Positions 41,024 to 49,634 of a stretch of DNA of 64,000 bases are shown here, piece after piece. The translations under genes and the position numbers were made by a program. Source of the stretch: Candidatus Rubneribacter avistercoris (GTDB lineage: Bacteria > Actinomycetota > Coriobacteriia > Coriobacteriales > Eggerthellaceae); NCBI GenBank assembly GCA_019115845.1, contig DXCU01000075.1:1-64000 (forward strand), given 5' to 3'. The notes under the pieces are model-generated. The model made no database searches. It was not told where the DNA came from and saw only the letters and a list, made by a program, of their open reading frames with translations. The number at the start of each line of letters is the position of its first letter. Within the stretch, counting starts at the first letter, position 1.

Positions 41024-44000
41024 ACGCGAATCCGAGAACGCGCGCGGCCGCCGTTTGCGCGGCGGCGCTGCTGTTGGCCGCAACCCTGCTCTGCGCGGCG
41101 CTGGCGAAAGGCGGCATCTCGCGCGCATGGGCCGAGGATGGCGCCGTTTCTCTGGCGACGAACCCGGTGTGCCGCATCGTGGGCGGCGACGAGTACGATT
41201 CGCTCGCTCAGGCCGTTGCGGCGGCGGCATCCGGCAACACCATCGAGATCACCGCTAGCAACACCGTGGCACAGGCCATCGATGCCGGAGGCAAGGAGCT
41301 TACGCTGCGAAACGCCGACGGCGGGGCGCACGTCACGACGTTTTCCGCAGCGGGCTCTTTGACCACGTCCGGGAACTTCACGTTGGGCGCATGCGTCCTC
41401 GACGGCGGAAGCGCTTCGGGCACCACTCGAACCTCAGCCCTCATCACCGTGAACGGCGGCTCGTTCACCATGGACGGCGCCACGGTGCGCAACGTGACCA
41501 ACACCAACGCCAGCACCGCCGCTGCAAACCCGGGAGGTGCTTTCGGTGTGGCGGCAGGCACGCTCACCTTTGCGAGCGGCACCATTGAAGGGTGCCGTGC
41601 TGCATCCGGGATCAATACATACGACACGAATGGGGGCGGCTCCGTGGCGCACATTGCCTCGGGGGCGACCTTGGTCATGCAGGAGGGAACGTCTATCTCG
41701 GGCAGTGGGTCATATGACAAAGACTCCTCTGTCCAAGGCTCTCCTATCTGTGTGCGTGGCATGTTTCGTATGGAGGGTGGAAGCATCTCTGGCAACACCA
41801 GTGTTTGCGGGGGAGCGATCTACTGCACAGAAACCGGCAATGCGATTCTGACCGGCGGATCAATTGTGAATAACAATGCTTCCAGCAGTCCGACCAGAGG
41901 AGGAGACGGCGGTGCGATGTTCCTTGCGGCGAACGCGAGGGCCACAGTGGGCGGTGATGTGCTGATACAGGGAAACTCGTCCACTCGAAGTGCCGGAGCC
42001 ATTGCAATGCGCAACGGTGCGTCGCTTTCCATCGAAGGCGGCACCATAACGGGCAACAACACGGGAGGCGAAGCCTCGGAGGTTGTCGCGCCGTTCTACG
42101 GCGCCGTGTCCAGCCACGGAGCGGGCAACATAGCATCCGTCTCCCTGAGCGGTTCTCCGGTCATCGAGGGGAACACCTACAAAGGCTCCACCCCCGCCGA
42201 CCTTTCGGTGTCGGCGGCGAGCACGTTGACGGTTGGGAAACTGGAGCCGGGCGCGCACATCGGCATCTACGCCGCCTCGGGCATTGACGCTGCGGGCCAG
42301 CAGTTCGCCACGGGCGCGGACGCCGCGACGTCTTTGGGCGACCTGTCCGCTTTCTTCAGCAACACGCGGTCCGTGTCGGGGCGCCCGCTCATGGGCGCGG
42401 CGGGAGACGGCACCGCCATCATCTGGGAGAACCCGCCCATCTGCAAGATAGCCTCCGCCGACGGAACGTCGGCTGTTGCGTACAACTCGCTGTCCGCCGC
42501 GTTCTCCGCTGCCGTGGCGCAAGGCGGCGCGACCATCGAGATGCTAGTGGAGTCCTACGATCTGACCTCCTCGCTTGACGTTGGGGGTTTGGCGGTGGAC
42601 GTTGTGCTGACCACGGCCAAGACGGAAGGGGAGGGCTGCGCGGACGGCTACCCTTATGAAGGCGATGCTGAAACCCCCTGCACCATCAGGCGCGCGTTCA
42701 GCGGGGGCAGCATGCTCATGGTCGGAGGCGGTGGAGGGTCTCTGTCGTTTGTCGACCTCACGCTCGACGGCAACGCGGCCTCGTACACGGGAACGGGCGG
42801 CAGTGTCATCAGCGCTTCGAGCGGTGCTTCTGTGTGGTTAAGAGACGGATGCATCATACAAAACGCGCTGGCAGACCCCGGAAGCGGGGCTGCGGCCACC
42901 GCCAACGGGGGCGCGGCGGCTCTGGCCGATCAGGGCACGACGCTTCGCATGGAATCCGGTGCTGTTGCGCAGAACTGTCAAACAAAGGGTAGCTGGGGCG
43001 GCTTTCTGTATCAGGGTCCTAACACGTCGTTCATTGCAACAGGCGGCACAATACGAAACTGCGGCACCACCATAGCGGCCAGTTCGGGCGGTGCGATATT
43101 TGCGAACACCTCCTGCGTGACAGAGCTGGGTGGGGACTTCGAGGCATACGGCAACTACGCCTACGAGCATGGATCGTTCTGGCATGGGTTCAGCTCGACG
43201 GTTTTGCGGCTGAAGGGTTCGGCGAGCATTCACGACAACGACATAAAAGCCGCTGCCGCGAACAAAGAGGGTAGCGCGCTGTACACCTACGGGGCTATCG
43301 TCGAGATAGAGGGGTCCCCGACGGTCGCCGACAATCACCAACTGGATAACACTGAGTGCAACATCCACGTCACAGCCGATTCCCAGATCAAGGTGACGGG
43401 CAGTCTCACGGGTGGCGAAGTGGGCATTTACTTCTCGGCGCGGAGTGCGGCGGGAAACACGTTTGGCAAGGCATACGCGGGTTCCGCAGAGACAACGGCC
43501 ACCAATCTGACGGGCCTTTACCATCTGAAGAACGACATCACCGCCGGTTTGTCAGGCGCGCCGGGAACGGGATCCGCCGTCATCTGGGCCGCCACTCCCA
43601 TCTGCAAAATCGTGGACGGCGGCGTGGCTGCGCCGTACTCCACGCTGACCGCCGCAGTGGCCGCCGCCAAACAGAAGGGCGGCAACGTAACCATCGAGAT
43701 GATTGTGTCGTCCTACAGCATTGGCACCGCGTTCGCTTTTGGCGCGCTTACGGGTGGAGTGAACATCACCGTCACCACGGCGAAGACGATCGACGAGGGC
43801 TGCGCGGACGGCTATCCCTACGAAGGCGCCGCCGATGCTCCGTGCGTACTGCAAAGAGCCTTTGCAGGTGGCGTCATGTTCACGGTCACGGGCGCCTCCG
43901 GCGGATCCGTGTCGTTCGCCGACATCATCCTAGATGGTAACGGGGGCACATACACCGGCGGGTCGGGCAGCGTCATCTACGGGTCGGGCGGTGCGGCTAT

Positions 44001-45123
44001 CTACCTGAAAGACGGCTGCACCATCAGGAACGCGAAAGCCAACGCCAACGGCGGGGGAGCGTACCTGAGGGACTCGGGCACGACGCTGTACATGGAACCA
44101 GGATCGCTTGTGGAGGACTGCCAGACGAGTGCGATATACGGAGGTTTTCTCTACCAGGCTGCATCCACCTCGTTCGTCGCGACGGGCGGCACGGTGAGAA
44201 ACTGCAAAACCACCCTGTCGAGCGGTTCGGGCGGGGCGGTGTTTGTGAGCGGCAGCTGCATAACGGATCTGGGAGGGGATTTCCAGGCGTACGGCAACAG
44301 CGCGGCCGCCAACGGATCGTTCTATCACGGATACGGCGCCTCGTCTGTCATCAGGCTCCATGGAACGGCGAGCATCTGCAACAACACCAAAACGGGAACG
44401 GGCTACACCGGCTCCGCCATTTTCACGTACGATTCCCGTGTCGAGTTGTGGGATTCCCCGACGGTAACGGACAACTTCCAAGCGAACGGCTCCACCGAAA
44501 TGAACATCTACACCGACAACTTTGCCGAGATCAAGGTGATGGGCAACCTGACTGGCGGCGAGGTGGGCATTTACTCCACGTACTACACGAAGGGCGCCCA
44601 GTTCGGCACGGCGTACGCGGGGTCTTCAACCACGACGGCCGCCAACCTGACGGGCCTCTACCGCCTGACGAACGACCGCAACGACGAGTTGGCCGGCATG
44701 GCCGGCTCGGGCTCGGCGGTGGTGTGGGGCGTGGTGAAAGACATCCCCGTGCAGATCATCCAACGCGTTTCGGAGCCGCTTGACCACGACGCCTGGTTTG
44801 TCGTGGAGGTGCGGGACGCGGGCGAGCAGAACGCCTACCGCCAACCTGTTCTGGTGAGGGCCGGCCAGACGGAGGGGAGCGCGACGGTCATGGCGAAGTC
44901 GAGCCGGCCCTACTCCTTCACCGACGTGGAGCAGGCTCGTCCGTGGCGGCAAGGCAAGGCGGCCGTCACGTACGCGGGTCCGGAGTCCGTCTCGGCGAGC
45001 GCGGGGTCCGCGACGGCCACGTTCACGGACGCCACGGCCTCGCGGACGCTCACGTTCTCCTCTTCCGAGGAAAAAACGCAGTGGCTCTCCGACAGCGCGT
45101 CGGTCCGCAACGCCATGCGGTAA
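41020..45123 (+). CDS. Large secreted beta-helix adhesin-like protein
   Basis: A 1,367-residue protein with a signal peptide (AAALLLAATLLCAALAKGGISRAWA) followed by parallel-beta-helix sequence rich in Gly, Ser, Thr and Asn (GGSFTMDGATVRN, GGSISGNTSVCGGAIYC). Three modules start with P[VI]C[RK]I; the second (about residue 472) and third (about 859) share a long paralogous block (EGCADGYPYEG, then FAGG or FSGG). The C-terminal 140 residues have no LPXTG-like anchor and end near QWLSDSASVRN. The start codon overlaps the previous stop. It is likely a surface adhesin or the tip of the structure made by this operon. Confidence 0.82.
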   Translation: MNANPRTRAAAVCAAALLLAATLLCAALAKGGISRAWAEDGAVSLATNPVCRIVGGDEYDSLAQAVAAAASGNTIEITASNTVAQAIDAGGKELTLRNADGGAHVTTFSAAGSLTTSGNFTLGACVLDGGSASGTTRTSALITVNGGSFTMDGATVRNVTNTNASTAAANPGGAFGVAAGTLTFASGTIEGCRAASGINTYDTNGGGSVAHIASGATLVMQEGTSISGSGSYDKDSSVQGSPICVRGMFRMEGGSISGNTSVCGGAIYCTETGNAILTGGSIVNNNASSSPTRGGDGGAMFLAANARATVGGDVLIQGNSSTRSAGAIAMRNGASLSIEGGTITGNNTGGEASEVVAPFYGAVSSHGAGNIASVSLSGSPVIEGNTYKGSTPADLSVSAASTLTVGKLEPGAHIGIYAASGIDAAGQQFATGADAATSLGDLSAFFSNTRSVSGRPLMGAAGDGTAIIWENPPICKIASADGTSAVAYNSLSAAFSAAVAQGGATIEMLVESYDLTSSLDVGGLAVDVVLTTAKTEGEGCADGYPYEGDAETPCTIRRAFSGGSMLMVGGGGGSLSFVDLTLDGNAASYTGTGGSVISASSGASVWLRDGCIIQNALADPGSGAAATANGGAAALADQGTTLRMESGAVAQNCQTKGSWGGFLYQGPNTSFIATGGTIRNCGTTIAASSGGAIFANTSCVTELGGDFEAYGNYAYEHGSFWHGFSSTVLRLKGSASIHDNDIKAAAANKEGSALYTYGAIVEIEGSPTVADNHQLDNTECNIHVTADSQIKVTGSLTGGEVGIYFSARSAAGNTFGKAYAGSAETTATNLTGLYHLKNDITAGLSGAPGTGSAVIWAATPICKIVDGGVAAPYSTLTAAVAAAKQKGGNVTIEMIVSSYSIGTAFAFGALTGGVNITVTTAKTIDEGCADGYPYEGAADAPCVLQRAFAGGVMFTVTGASGGSVSFADIILDGNGGTYTGGSGSVIYGSGGAAIYLKDGCTIRNAKANANGGGAYLRDSGTTLYMEPGSLVEDCQTSAIYGGFLYQAASTSFVATGGTVRNCKTTLSSGSGGAVFVSGSCITDLGGDFQAYGNSAAANGSFYHGYGASSVIRLHGTASICNNTKTGTGYTGSAIFTYDSRVELWDSPTVTDNFQANGSTEMNIYTDNFAEIKVMGNLTGGEVGIYSTYYTKGAQFGTAYAGSSTTTAANLTGLYRLTNDRNDELAGMAGSGSAVVWGVVKDIPVQIIQRVSEPLDHDAWFVVEVRDAGEQNAYRQPVLVRAGQTEGSATVMAKSSRPYSFTDVEQARPWRQGKAAVTYAGPESVSASAGSATATFTDATASRTLTFSSSEEKTQWLSDSASVRNAMR
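42427..44731 (+). repeat. Two paralogous modules inside the beta-helix gene
   Basis: Modules at about 42427-43580 and 43588-44731, each about 1.15 kb, share conserved segments such as GAGGGCTGCGCGGACGGCTA (42631 and 43796) with diverged third positions. This is an old internal duplication. The module in the first 470 residues is more distant. Confidence 0.7.
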
Positions 45124-45385
45124 GAACGCCCCTCGCACTTGCCGCCCCTGTCCTGCGCTCGCCTGCTCCGTCTGGCGGGCGCAGGTCCTCAACCGCTTTT
45201 TGAACCAGCGGCAAAGCCCCGCCCTTCAAATGCTCCTCTTGCTACAATCATTCTCGATTTCGCAGATCAATCGAAGGAACGCGTTGCAAAGGGTTGCCAA
45301 GGGCAACCCCTGCGTCAGCATTGCCGCCAAAGCTGCGCCCGGCCTTGGCGGCGCGACTTAAAGAGAGGGGGGGAGGGAGGTGCGC

Positions 45386-45769
45386 ATGTAGATAACGACC
45401 GACTATGCCATTCGCATAGTCGTCTACCTTGCAACGACTCGCGGCGTGCGCACCGCCCAGGACATCGCCGAGCACGTGGGCCTGTCGTCTGTCAACGTCG
45501 TGCGCGTGGTGCAGAAGCTTCTGGCCGCCAAGGTGGTGGCGTCCCAGCGCGGCCATACCGGCGGGTACCTCCTTGCCGCATCGCCGGATGAGATCACCTT
45601 GCTTGACGTGGTGGAGGCCATGGAGGGAAACGCCGCCTGCAGGGCGCTGAACTCCACGGAGGCGGAGTACTTTCCCCGGACGGTGTCTCGGGACCTTTAC
45701 CGGCGCGTGGACGACATGCTGGCCTCTGTGACCTTCGGGGCGCTCGTCCAGGAGGGCTGGCCGCGCTGA
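45386..45769 (+). pseudogene. Rrf2-family regulator with a TAG stop at codon 2
   Basis: The natural Rrf2 start is ATG TAG ATA ACG ACC GAC TAT, i.e. M-stop-ITTDYAIRIVVYLATTRG, so codon 2 is a stop where Lys or Arg is usual. The rest, VRTAQDIAEHVGLSSVNVVRVVQKLLAAKVV with GYLLAASPDEITLLDVVEAMEG, is an intact winged helix. The track starts at GTG 45446, losing the first helix. A strong GGGAGGGAGG site fits the ATG, or the ATA at 45392. Only one cysteine (ACRALN) is in the usual Fe-S region. It may be a dead gene, start at a rare codon, or contain a sequencing error. Confidence 0.7.
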
Positions 45770-45883
45770 GGCGGCCGCAAGCGCGCCCGCTTCTTCCGGC
45801 ATCGCCTCGGACGGCGGCTCCAAGGGGATCGGCCCTGCAGGCGACGGCCTGGATGTCGGCTTCGGCGAATTTGCGGAATCTCC

Positions 45884-45911
45884 TTGCATCCTTGGCGTTG
45901 CGTGCTACAAT
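45884..45911 (+). promoter_or_regulatory. Promoter of the infC-rpmI-rplT operon
   Basis: TTGCAT (45884-45889) and TACAAT (45906-45911) are 16 bp apart. It is followed by a leader of about 130 bases ending in a terminator hairpin. Confidence 0.65.
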
Positions 45912-46017
45912 ATGCAGGCTGTTTACTCAAGCGGGGGAGCGATCCCTCCACCTGTTTCGGCGCTTCGGCAGCTGACGGGTCGCGCGAATACCGGCTTTCC
46001 GCCACCATCAAGCGACG

Positions 46018-46047
46018 CCCGCAGGCTTTCGGAGCTGCGGGTTTTTT
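46018..46047 (+). terminator. Leader attenuator before infC
   Basis: CCCGCAG (46018-46024) pairs with CTGCGGG (46035-46041), followed directly by six Ts. As it lies between promoter and infC, it should act as an attenuator. Leaders of this operon are known targets of autoregulation by L20 in other bacteria; whether that holds here is not shown. Confidence 0.8.
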
Positions 46048-46087
46048 GATGTCGCGCGCAGGCGCGGTGGAAAGGAAGGTGAGCGCG

Positions 46088-46669
46088 ATAGCTGCTCAGG
46101 AGCCTCGGCTCAACGAACAGATCACCGTCAGGGAGTGCCGCCTGATCGGCTTCGACGGTGAGCAGATGGGCATCTACACCACGGCGGAGGCCCAGCGGGT
46201 CGCCGACAACCAGGGGCTTGACCTGGTGGAGATAGCCCCGAACGCCGAACCTCCCGTGTGCCGCATCATGGACTACGGGAAGTTCAAGTACGACCAGGCC
46301 ATCAAGGCCAAGCAGGCCCGCAAGAACCAGAGCCGGGTCGAGACCAAGGAGATGAAGTTCCGTCCCAAGATCGACGTGGGCGACTACACGACCAAGAAGA
46401 AGCACGTCCTGCGCTTCCTTGAGGCCGGCAGCAAGGTGAAGATCACCATCATGTTCCGCGGTCGCGAGATGGCTCATCCCGAACAGGGCCTGGCCATTTT
46501 GGAGCGGCTGGCCGACGACCTGAAGGACATGGCGGTCATCGAGAACCAGCCGAAGATGGAAGGCCGCAACATGCACATGCTCATCGCCCCGCTGCCTGCG
46601 GCGGTGGCGGCGAAAAAGAAGAAAGAGACCGAGAAGAAAGAAGAAGGGAAGGGCGAGGATAATGCCTAA
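46088..46669 (+). CDS. infC: Translation initiation factor IF-3, predicted AUA start
   Basis: A 193-residue IF-3: N-terminal domain ([30 protein letters not shown]), linker ([16 protein letters not shown]) and C-terminal domain ([41 protein letters not shown]), plus a Lys/Glu-rich tail. It binds the 30S subunit and checks start codons. The best ribosome site, AAGGAAGG, ends eight bases before ATA at 46088. An in-frame GTG overlaps that site and the ATG at 46049 has none. A non-standard start is usual for infC and allows IF-3 to limit its own synthesis. It overlaps rpmI by eight bases. Confidence 0.85.
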   Translation: MAAQEPRLNEQITVRECRLIGFDGEQMGIYTTAEAQRVADNQGLDLVEIAPNAEPPVCRIMDYGKFKYDQAIKAKQARKNQSRVETKEMKFRPKIDVGDYTTKKKHVLRFLEAGSKVKITIMFRGREMAHPEQGLAILERLADDLKDMAVIENQPKMEGRNMHMLIAPLPAAVAAKKKKETEKKEEGKGEDNA

Positions 46670-46859
46670 GATGAAGACCCATCGCGGCACCGCGAAGCGA
46701 TTCCGCGTCACCGGCTCCGGCAAGATCATGCGCGCCAAGGCGTACAAGAGCCACATCATGACGAAGAAGAGCAAGAAGCGCAAGCGCAACTTCCGCCACG
46801 AGACCGAGCTGGCCAAGGCCGATGCGAAGGTCGTCGGACGCAACCTCGGCATCCGCTAA
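46662..46859 (+). CDS. rpmI: 50S ribosomal protein L35
   Basis: A 65-residue, strongly basic protein beginning [24 protein letters not shown], the L35 signature. Usual length and usual position between infC and rplT. It overlaps the end of infC by eight bases, which suggests translational coupling. Confidence 0.97.
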   Translation: MPKMKTHRGTAKRFRVTGSGKIMRAKAYKSHIMTKKSKKRKRNFRHETELAKADAKVVGRNLGIR

Positions 46860-46883
46860 GCCAGTAAGGAGCAGTGATACATC

Positions 46884-47237
46884 ATGTCCCGTGTGAAACG
46901 TGCAGTCAACGCGCATAAGAAGCGTCGCACCATCCTCAAGCGCGCCAAGGGCTACTACGGCGCGAAGTCCCGCACCTACCGCTCGGCAAAGGAGCAGGTG
47001 CAGCATTCGCTGCAGTACATGTACCGCGACCGCCGCAACAAGAAGCGCGACATCCGCCGTCTGTGGATCACGCGCATCAACGCGGCCGCCCGCCTGAACG
47101 GCCTGAGCTACTCGGTGTTCATGAACGGCCTGAAGAAGGCCGGCGTGGAGCTGGACCGCAAGGTGCTCTCCGACATGGCCGTGAACGATCCTGCGGCGTT
47201 CGCCGCCGTGGTCGAGGTGGCCAAGAAGGCGCTGTAG
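46884..47237 (+). CDS. rplT: 50S ribosomal protein L20
   Basis: A 117-residue basic protein beginning [26 protein letters not shown], the L20 signature, with [34 protein letters not shown]. It is needed for 50S assembly and is the usual autoregulator of this operon. It has an AAGGAG site and lies 24 bp after rpmI. A strong terminator follows. Confidence 0.97.
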   Translation: MSRVKRAVNAHKKRRTILKRAKGYYGAKSRTYRSAKEQVQHSLQYMYRDRRNKKRDIRRLWITRINAAARLNGLSYSVFMNGLKKAGVELDRKVLSDMAVNDPAAFAAVVEVAKKAL

Positions 47238-47265
47238 GCCGCGCGTCGAACGTCGCCTGCGAAAG

Positions 47266-47309
47266 AGGGCCCCGCAGCCGCACACCGGCTGCGGGGCCCT
47301 TCTGTCTTT
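47266..47309 (+). terminator. Terminator of the infC-rpmI-rplT operon
   Basis: AGGGCCCCGCAGCCG (47266-47280) pairs with CGGCTGCGGGGCCCT (47286-47300), followed by TCTGTCTTT. Confidence 0.9.
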
Positions 47310-47419
47310 CGCGCGCCTTCCGACGCTAGCTTGCCGCCCTTCGCGGGCGCCTGGCGGGGCGGGGCGTTTCGAGTCGGCAGCCGGCTTTCGCGGCCCGTCG
47401 GGCGCGCCCGGGGCCGCGA

Positions 47420-47767
47420 TCAGCTTCGGTCGGCAGCGAGGTCGGGTTCGAAGGAGCCTCTTCCGGCCAGCATGTCCGCCAAAAACTCCTCGGCGGCCGA
47501 GCGCGCCGTGCCGATGGCGCCGGTGACCGTTTCCACCCCGCTCTGCTCAAGCGCCGACTGTATGGACGGATCTAAGGTGTGGGCTATGAGAACGTCCACC
47601 CCCAGCCTGTTGAGCAGGCTTGCCGTGGCGGCGGGGGGCAGGCAGGGGTTCGGGAAGTTCTGACACTGCGCGATCACCCCGCGCGTGACGGTGTAGCATG
47701 TGTAATCGGTGCAGCGCCCTCCGTGCGTCGATACGTCGAGGCCGTTGCTTGCGACCGCAATACGCAT
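47420..47767 (-). CDS. NifX/NifB-like (dinitrogenase cofactor) family protein
   Basis: A 115-residue protein of the NifB/NifX/VnfE small-domain family: MRIAVASNGLDVSTHGGRCTDYTCY at the start, a central DVLIAHTLDPSIQSALEQSGVE, and a short tail. In non-nitrogen-fixing anaerobes such proteins are common and of unclear role, perhaps binding metal clusters. CTDYTC and QCQNFPNPC are candidate ligands. No nif gene is near. It has a GGGAGGAGC site. Confidence 0.8.
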   Translation of the reverse strand: MRIAVASNGLDVSTHGGRCTDYTCYTVTRGVIAQCQNFPNPCLPPAATASLLNRLGVDVLIAHTLDPSIQSALEQSGVETVTGAIGTARSAAEEFLADMLAGRGSFEPDLAADRS

Positions 47768-47983
47768 ACCGCTCCTCCCTTGCTCGGTGCATCATACGAT
47801 ACTCCTGTCCGCCCTCCGCGCGTCCGCCCTTTCGCCCAACGGGGACAAATCGCAAGGGGAACGACACGGGGGAGGGCCGTTCGAACGCGCGGCAAGGGAG
47901 GCTGCCGCGCGTTCGGACGCGCGCTAACGGCGCTTGCCCCCGATCTTCTCTGGCGCGATTTCGCGGACGTCGGCGTTTCATCC

Positions 47984-48046
47984 CTCCCGGAGGCGGTTCG
48001 GCGTTTGCAAGGGGGTTTGGGGTGGTGGACGAACCGCCTCCGGGAG
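47984..48046. repeat. 17-bp perfect inverted repeat in a gene-free gap
   Basis: CTCCCGGAGGCGGTTCG (47984-48000) and CGAACCGCCTCCGGGAG (48030-48046) are perfect inverted copies with a 29-bp loop. It lies in the 333-bp gap 47768-48100 between the NifX-like and DmsC genes, which contains no gene. Confidence 0.7.
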
Positions 48047-48064
48047 AGGGAGGCTGCGGGGCGC

Positions 48065-48089
48065 AGGCCCCGTCGAATCGACGGGGCCT
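48065..48089 (-). terminator. Terminator-like hairpin of the DmsABC-type operon
   Basis: AGGCCCCGTCGA (48065-48076) and TCGACGGGGCCT (48078-48089) are perfect inverted copies around a single base, 11 bp after the DmsC stop. No T-run follows. Confidence 0.55.
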
Positions 48090-48100
48090 GCAAGGGCTTG

Positions 48101-48991
48101 CTAGTAGTACATGAAGACGGAGCCGCCCGTCGCGTACATCGCCATGCGCAGGGCCACGGACCCCATCGCCCCACAAGCCACGACGAGCATCGCCAAGACA
48201 GGGAGCCTGGCTTGGCTCTTTCTCCGGCTTGCCACCGCGAGGGCCGCTGCCGCCACGGAAAGGGAGATGGCTGCGACGGTCATGCCGAGCGCGTCGCCAA
48301 AGAAGGGGGAGTATGATTCCACGGTGGCGAGGGGCTTTGTGGCAAGGATTCCGTCGAAGAAACGATCGATTTGGGTGAACGAGCTTGACGATGCCGCCAT
48401 CGAGGCAATGAACGCGCAAGTGGTCGCCGCGTTCGCGATCGATCCGATGATGATTGCGGCGGAAGCGCGGCTATCGGGCTTCCGGTGCTCCTCGCCGCGC
48501 TTCGCGAGTCCGTCGATCACGGTGTAGCTTGCCGGGCCGAGCACGCAGGCGTTGCCCAGCAAAGACAGCATCTGGGCGGGATTCTCCCACGTGGGGCGCG
48601 CGCTCATCATGTAGGAATGCCCGGTGACGAGCACGAGCGCAAGGGCTGCCGCTACGTTGAGCACGGCCAGTGCCGCAGGGATGTCGCCTCCTGTCCTGCG
48701 CAGCGCGGCAAGCGTGGCGACCATGCAGAGCGCTATCGCGACGACGGCGATCAATTCTTGCGTGATGCCGGAGCTCAGGTGACCGAATCCGTTGAAGATG
48801 CGATCCCAGTGCTCCAAATGGAAGAACACCGCCACGCCGCCGATAGCCAAGAGGACGGCCGACGAGGCCAGCGCGGGCATTCGGGCCGTTTTCGACCCCT
48901 TGGCCAGGGCATGCAGGTTCAAAGCCGCATAGAGGCCGGCCGACCACGAGATGAAAAGGGTGAACAGGATGAGTGGCCACTGCAGTTCCAT
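48101..48991 (-). CDS. DmsC-like membrane anchor subunit
   Basis: A 296-residue protein with eight predicted membrane helices, of the DmsC family (MELQWPLILFTLFISWSAGLYAAL at the start, FHLEHWDRIFNGFGHLSSGITQELI in the middle). DmsC anchors a DmsAB enzyme and takes electrons from menaquinol. It lies 3 bp after the Fe-S subunit gene and is last of three. The hairpin above follows. Confidence 0.87.
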   Translation of the reverse strand: MELQWPLILFTLFISWSAGLYAALNLHALAKGSKTARMPALASSAVLLAIGGVAVFFHLEHWDRIFNGFGHLSSGITQELIAVVAIALCMVATLAALRRTGGDIPAALAVLNVAAALALVLVTGHSYMMSARPTWENPAQMLSLLGNACVLGPASYTVIDGLAKRGEEHRKPDSRASAAIIIGSIANAATTCAFIASMAASSSSFTQIDRFFDGILATKPLATVESYSPFFGDALGMTVAAISLSVAAAALAVASRRKSQARLPVLAMLVVACGAMGSVALRMAMYATGGSVFMYY

Positions 48992-48994
48992 GAG

Positions 48995-49633
48995 TTACTC
49001 CTCTCCGTACCACGTGCGGTTGCGCAGGATGTAGCGGAACGAAGGGGCGTTGCCGACGTCGGGCAGGTGATGGACGTCGGCCTCCGACCATGCCCGGCTT
49101 GTTTGGGTGACGCGCAGGAACTCGGTTTCCTCCGGGCCCATCTTCGGTCCGCGGAACGATTCGATGCCCTGATCCAGATCGCCGAAGAATCGCGCGCGGC
49201 CTTGACATTGGCGAACGCATTCCGGCAGATCGCCTTGGGCCGTGCGTTGGTCGCACAGCGTGCACTTTTCGACGACGCGCTCCTCTTCGTTCAGGTAGCG
49301 CACGCCGTAGGGGCACGCCATGACGCAGAACTGGCATCCGATGCATTTCTCCTTGTCGATTTGGACCGTGCCGTTTTCCAGCTTGCGGCTGGCCCCGGTT
49401 GGGCACACTTCCACGCATTCGGGTTTCTCGCAGTGTTGGCAACCGATTGGTATGGAGTAGTACTCGACGTCGGGGAACTGGCCGGATCCTCCCGGAATGG
49501 GGTTCGGTCCGATGCGCAGCACCTTGTTCCAAAAATTCCCGACCGGCACGTCGTTGGCCATCTTGCACGCCACGCTGCAGGTGAGGCATTGGACGCAACG
49601 GTTCAGATCGGTCAGGATAGCGTACCTTGTCAT
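48995..49633 (-). CDS. DmsB-like 4Fe-4S electron-transfer subunit
   Basis: A 212-residue protein with four cysteine groups: CVQCLTCSVACK, CQHCEKPECVEVCP, CIGCQFCVMACPYG and CTLCDQRTAQGDLPECVRQC. It passes electrons between DmsC and the catalytic subunit. It is one base from the catalytic gene and three from DmsC, so this is one transcript. No signal peptide; it is exported with the Tat subunit. Confidence 0.92.
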   Translation of the reverse strand: MTRYAILTDLNRCVQCLTCSVACKMANDVPVGNFWNKVLRIGPNPIPGGSGQFPDVEYYSIPIGCQHCEKPECVEVCPTGASRKLENGTVQIDKEKCIGCQFCVMACPYGVRYLNEEERVVEKCTLCDQRTAQGDLPECVRQCQGRARFFGDLDQGIESFRGPKMGPEETEFLRVTQTSRAWSEADVHHLPDVGNAPSFRYILRNRTWYGEE

Positions 49634-49634
49634 G

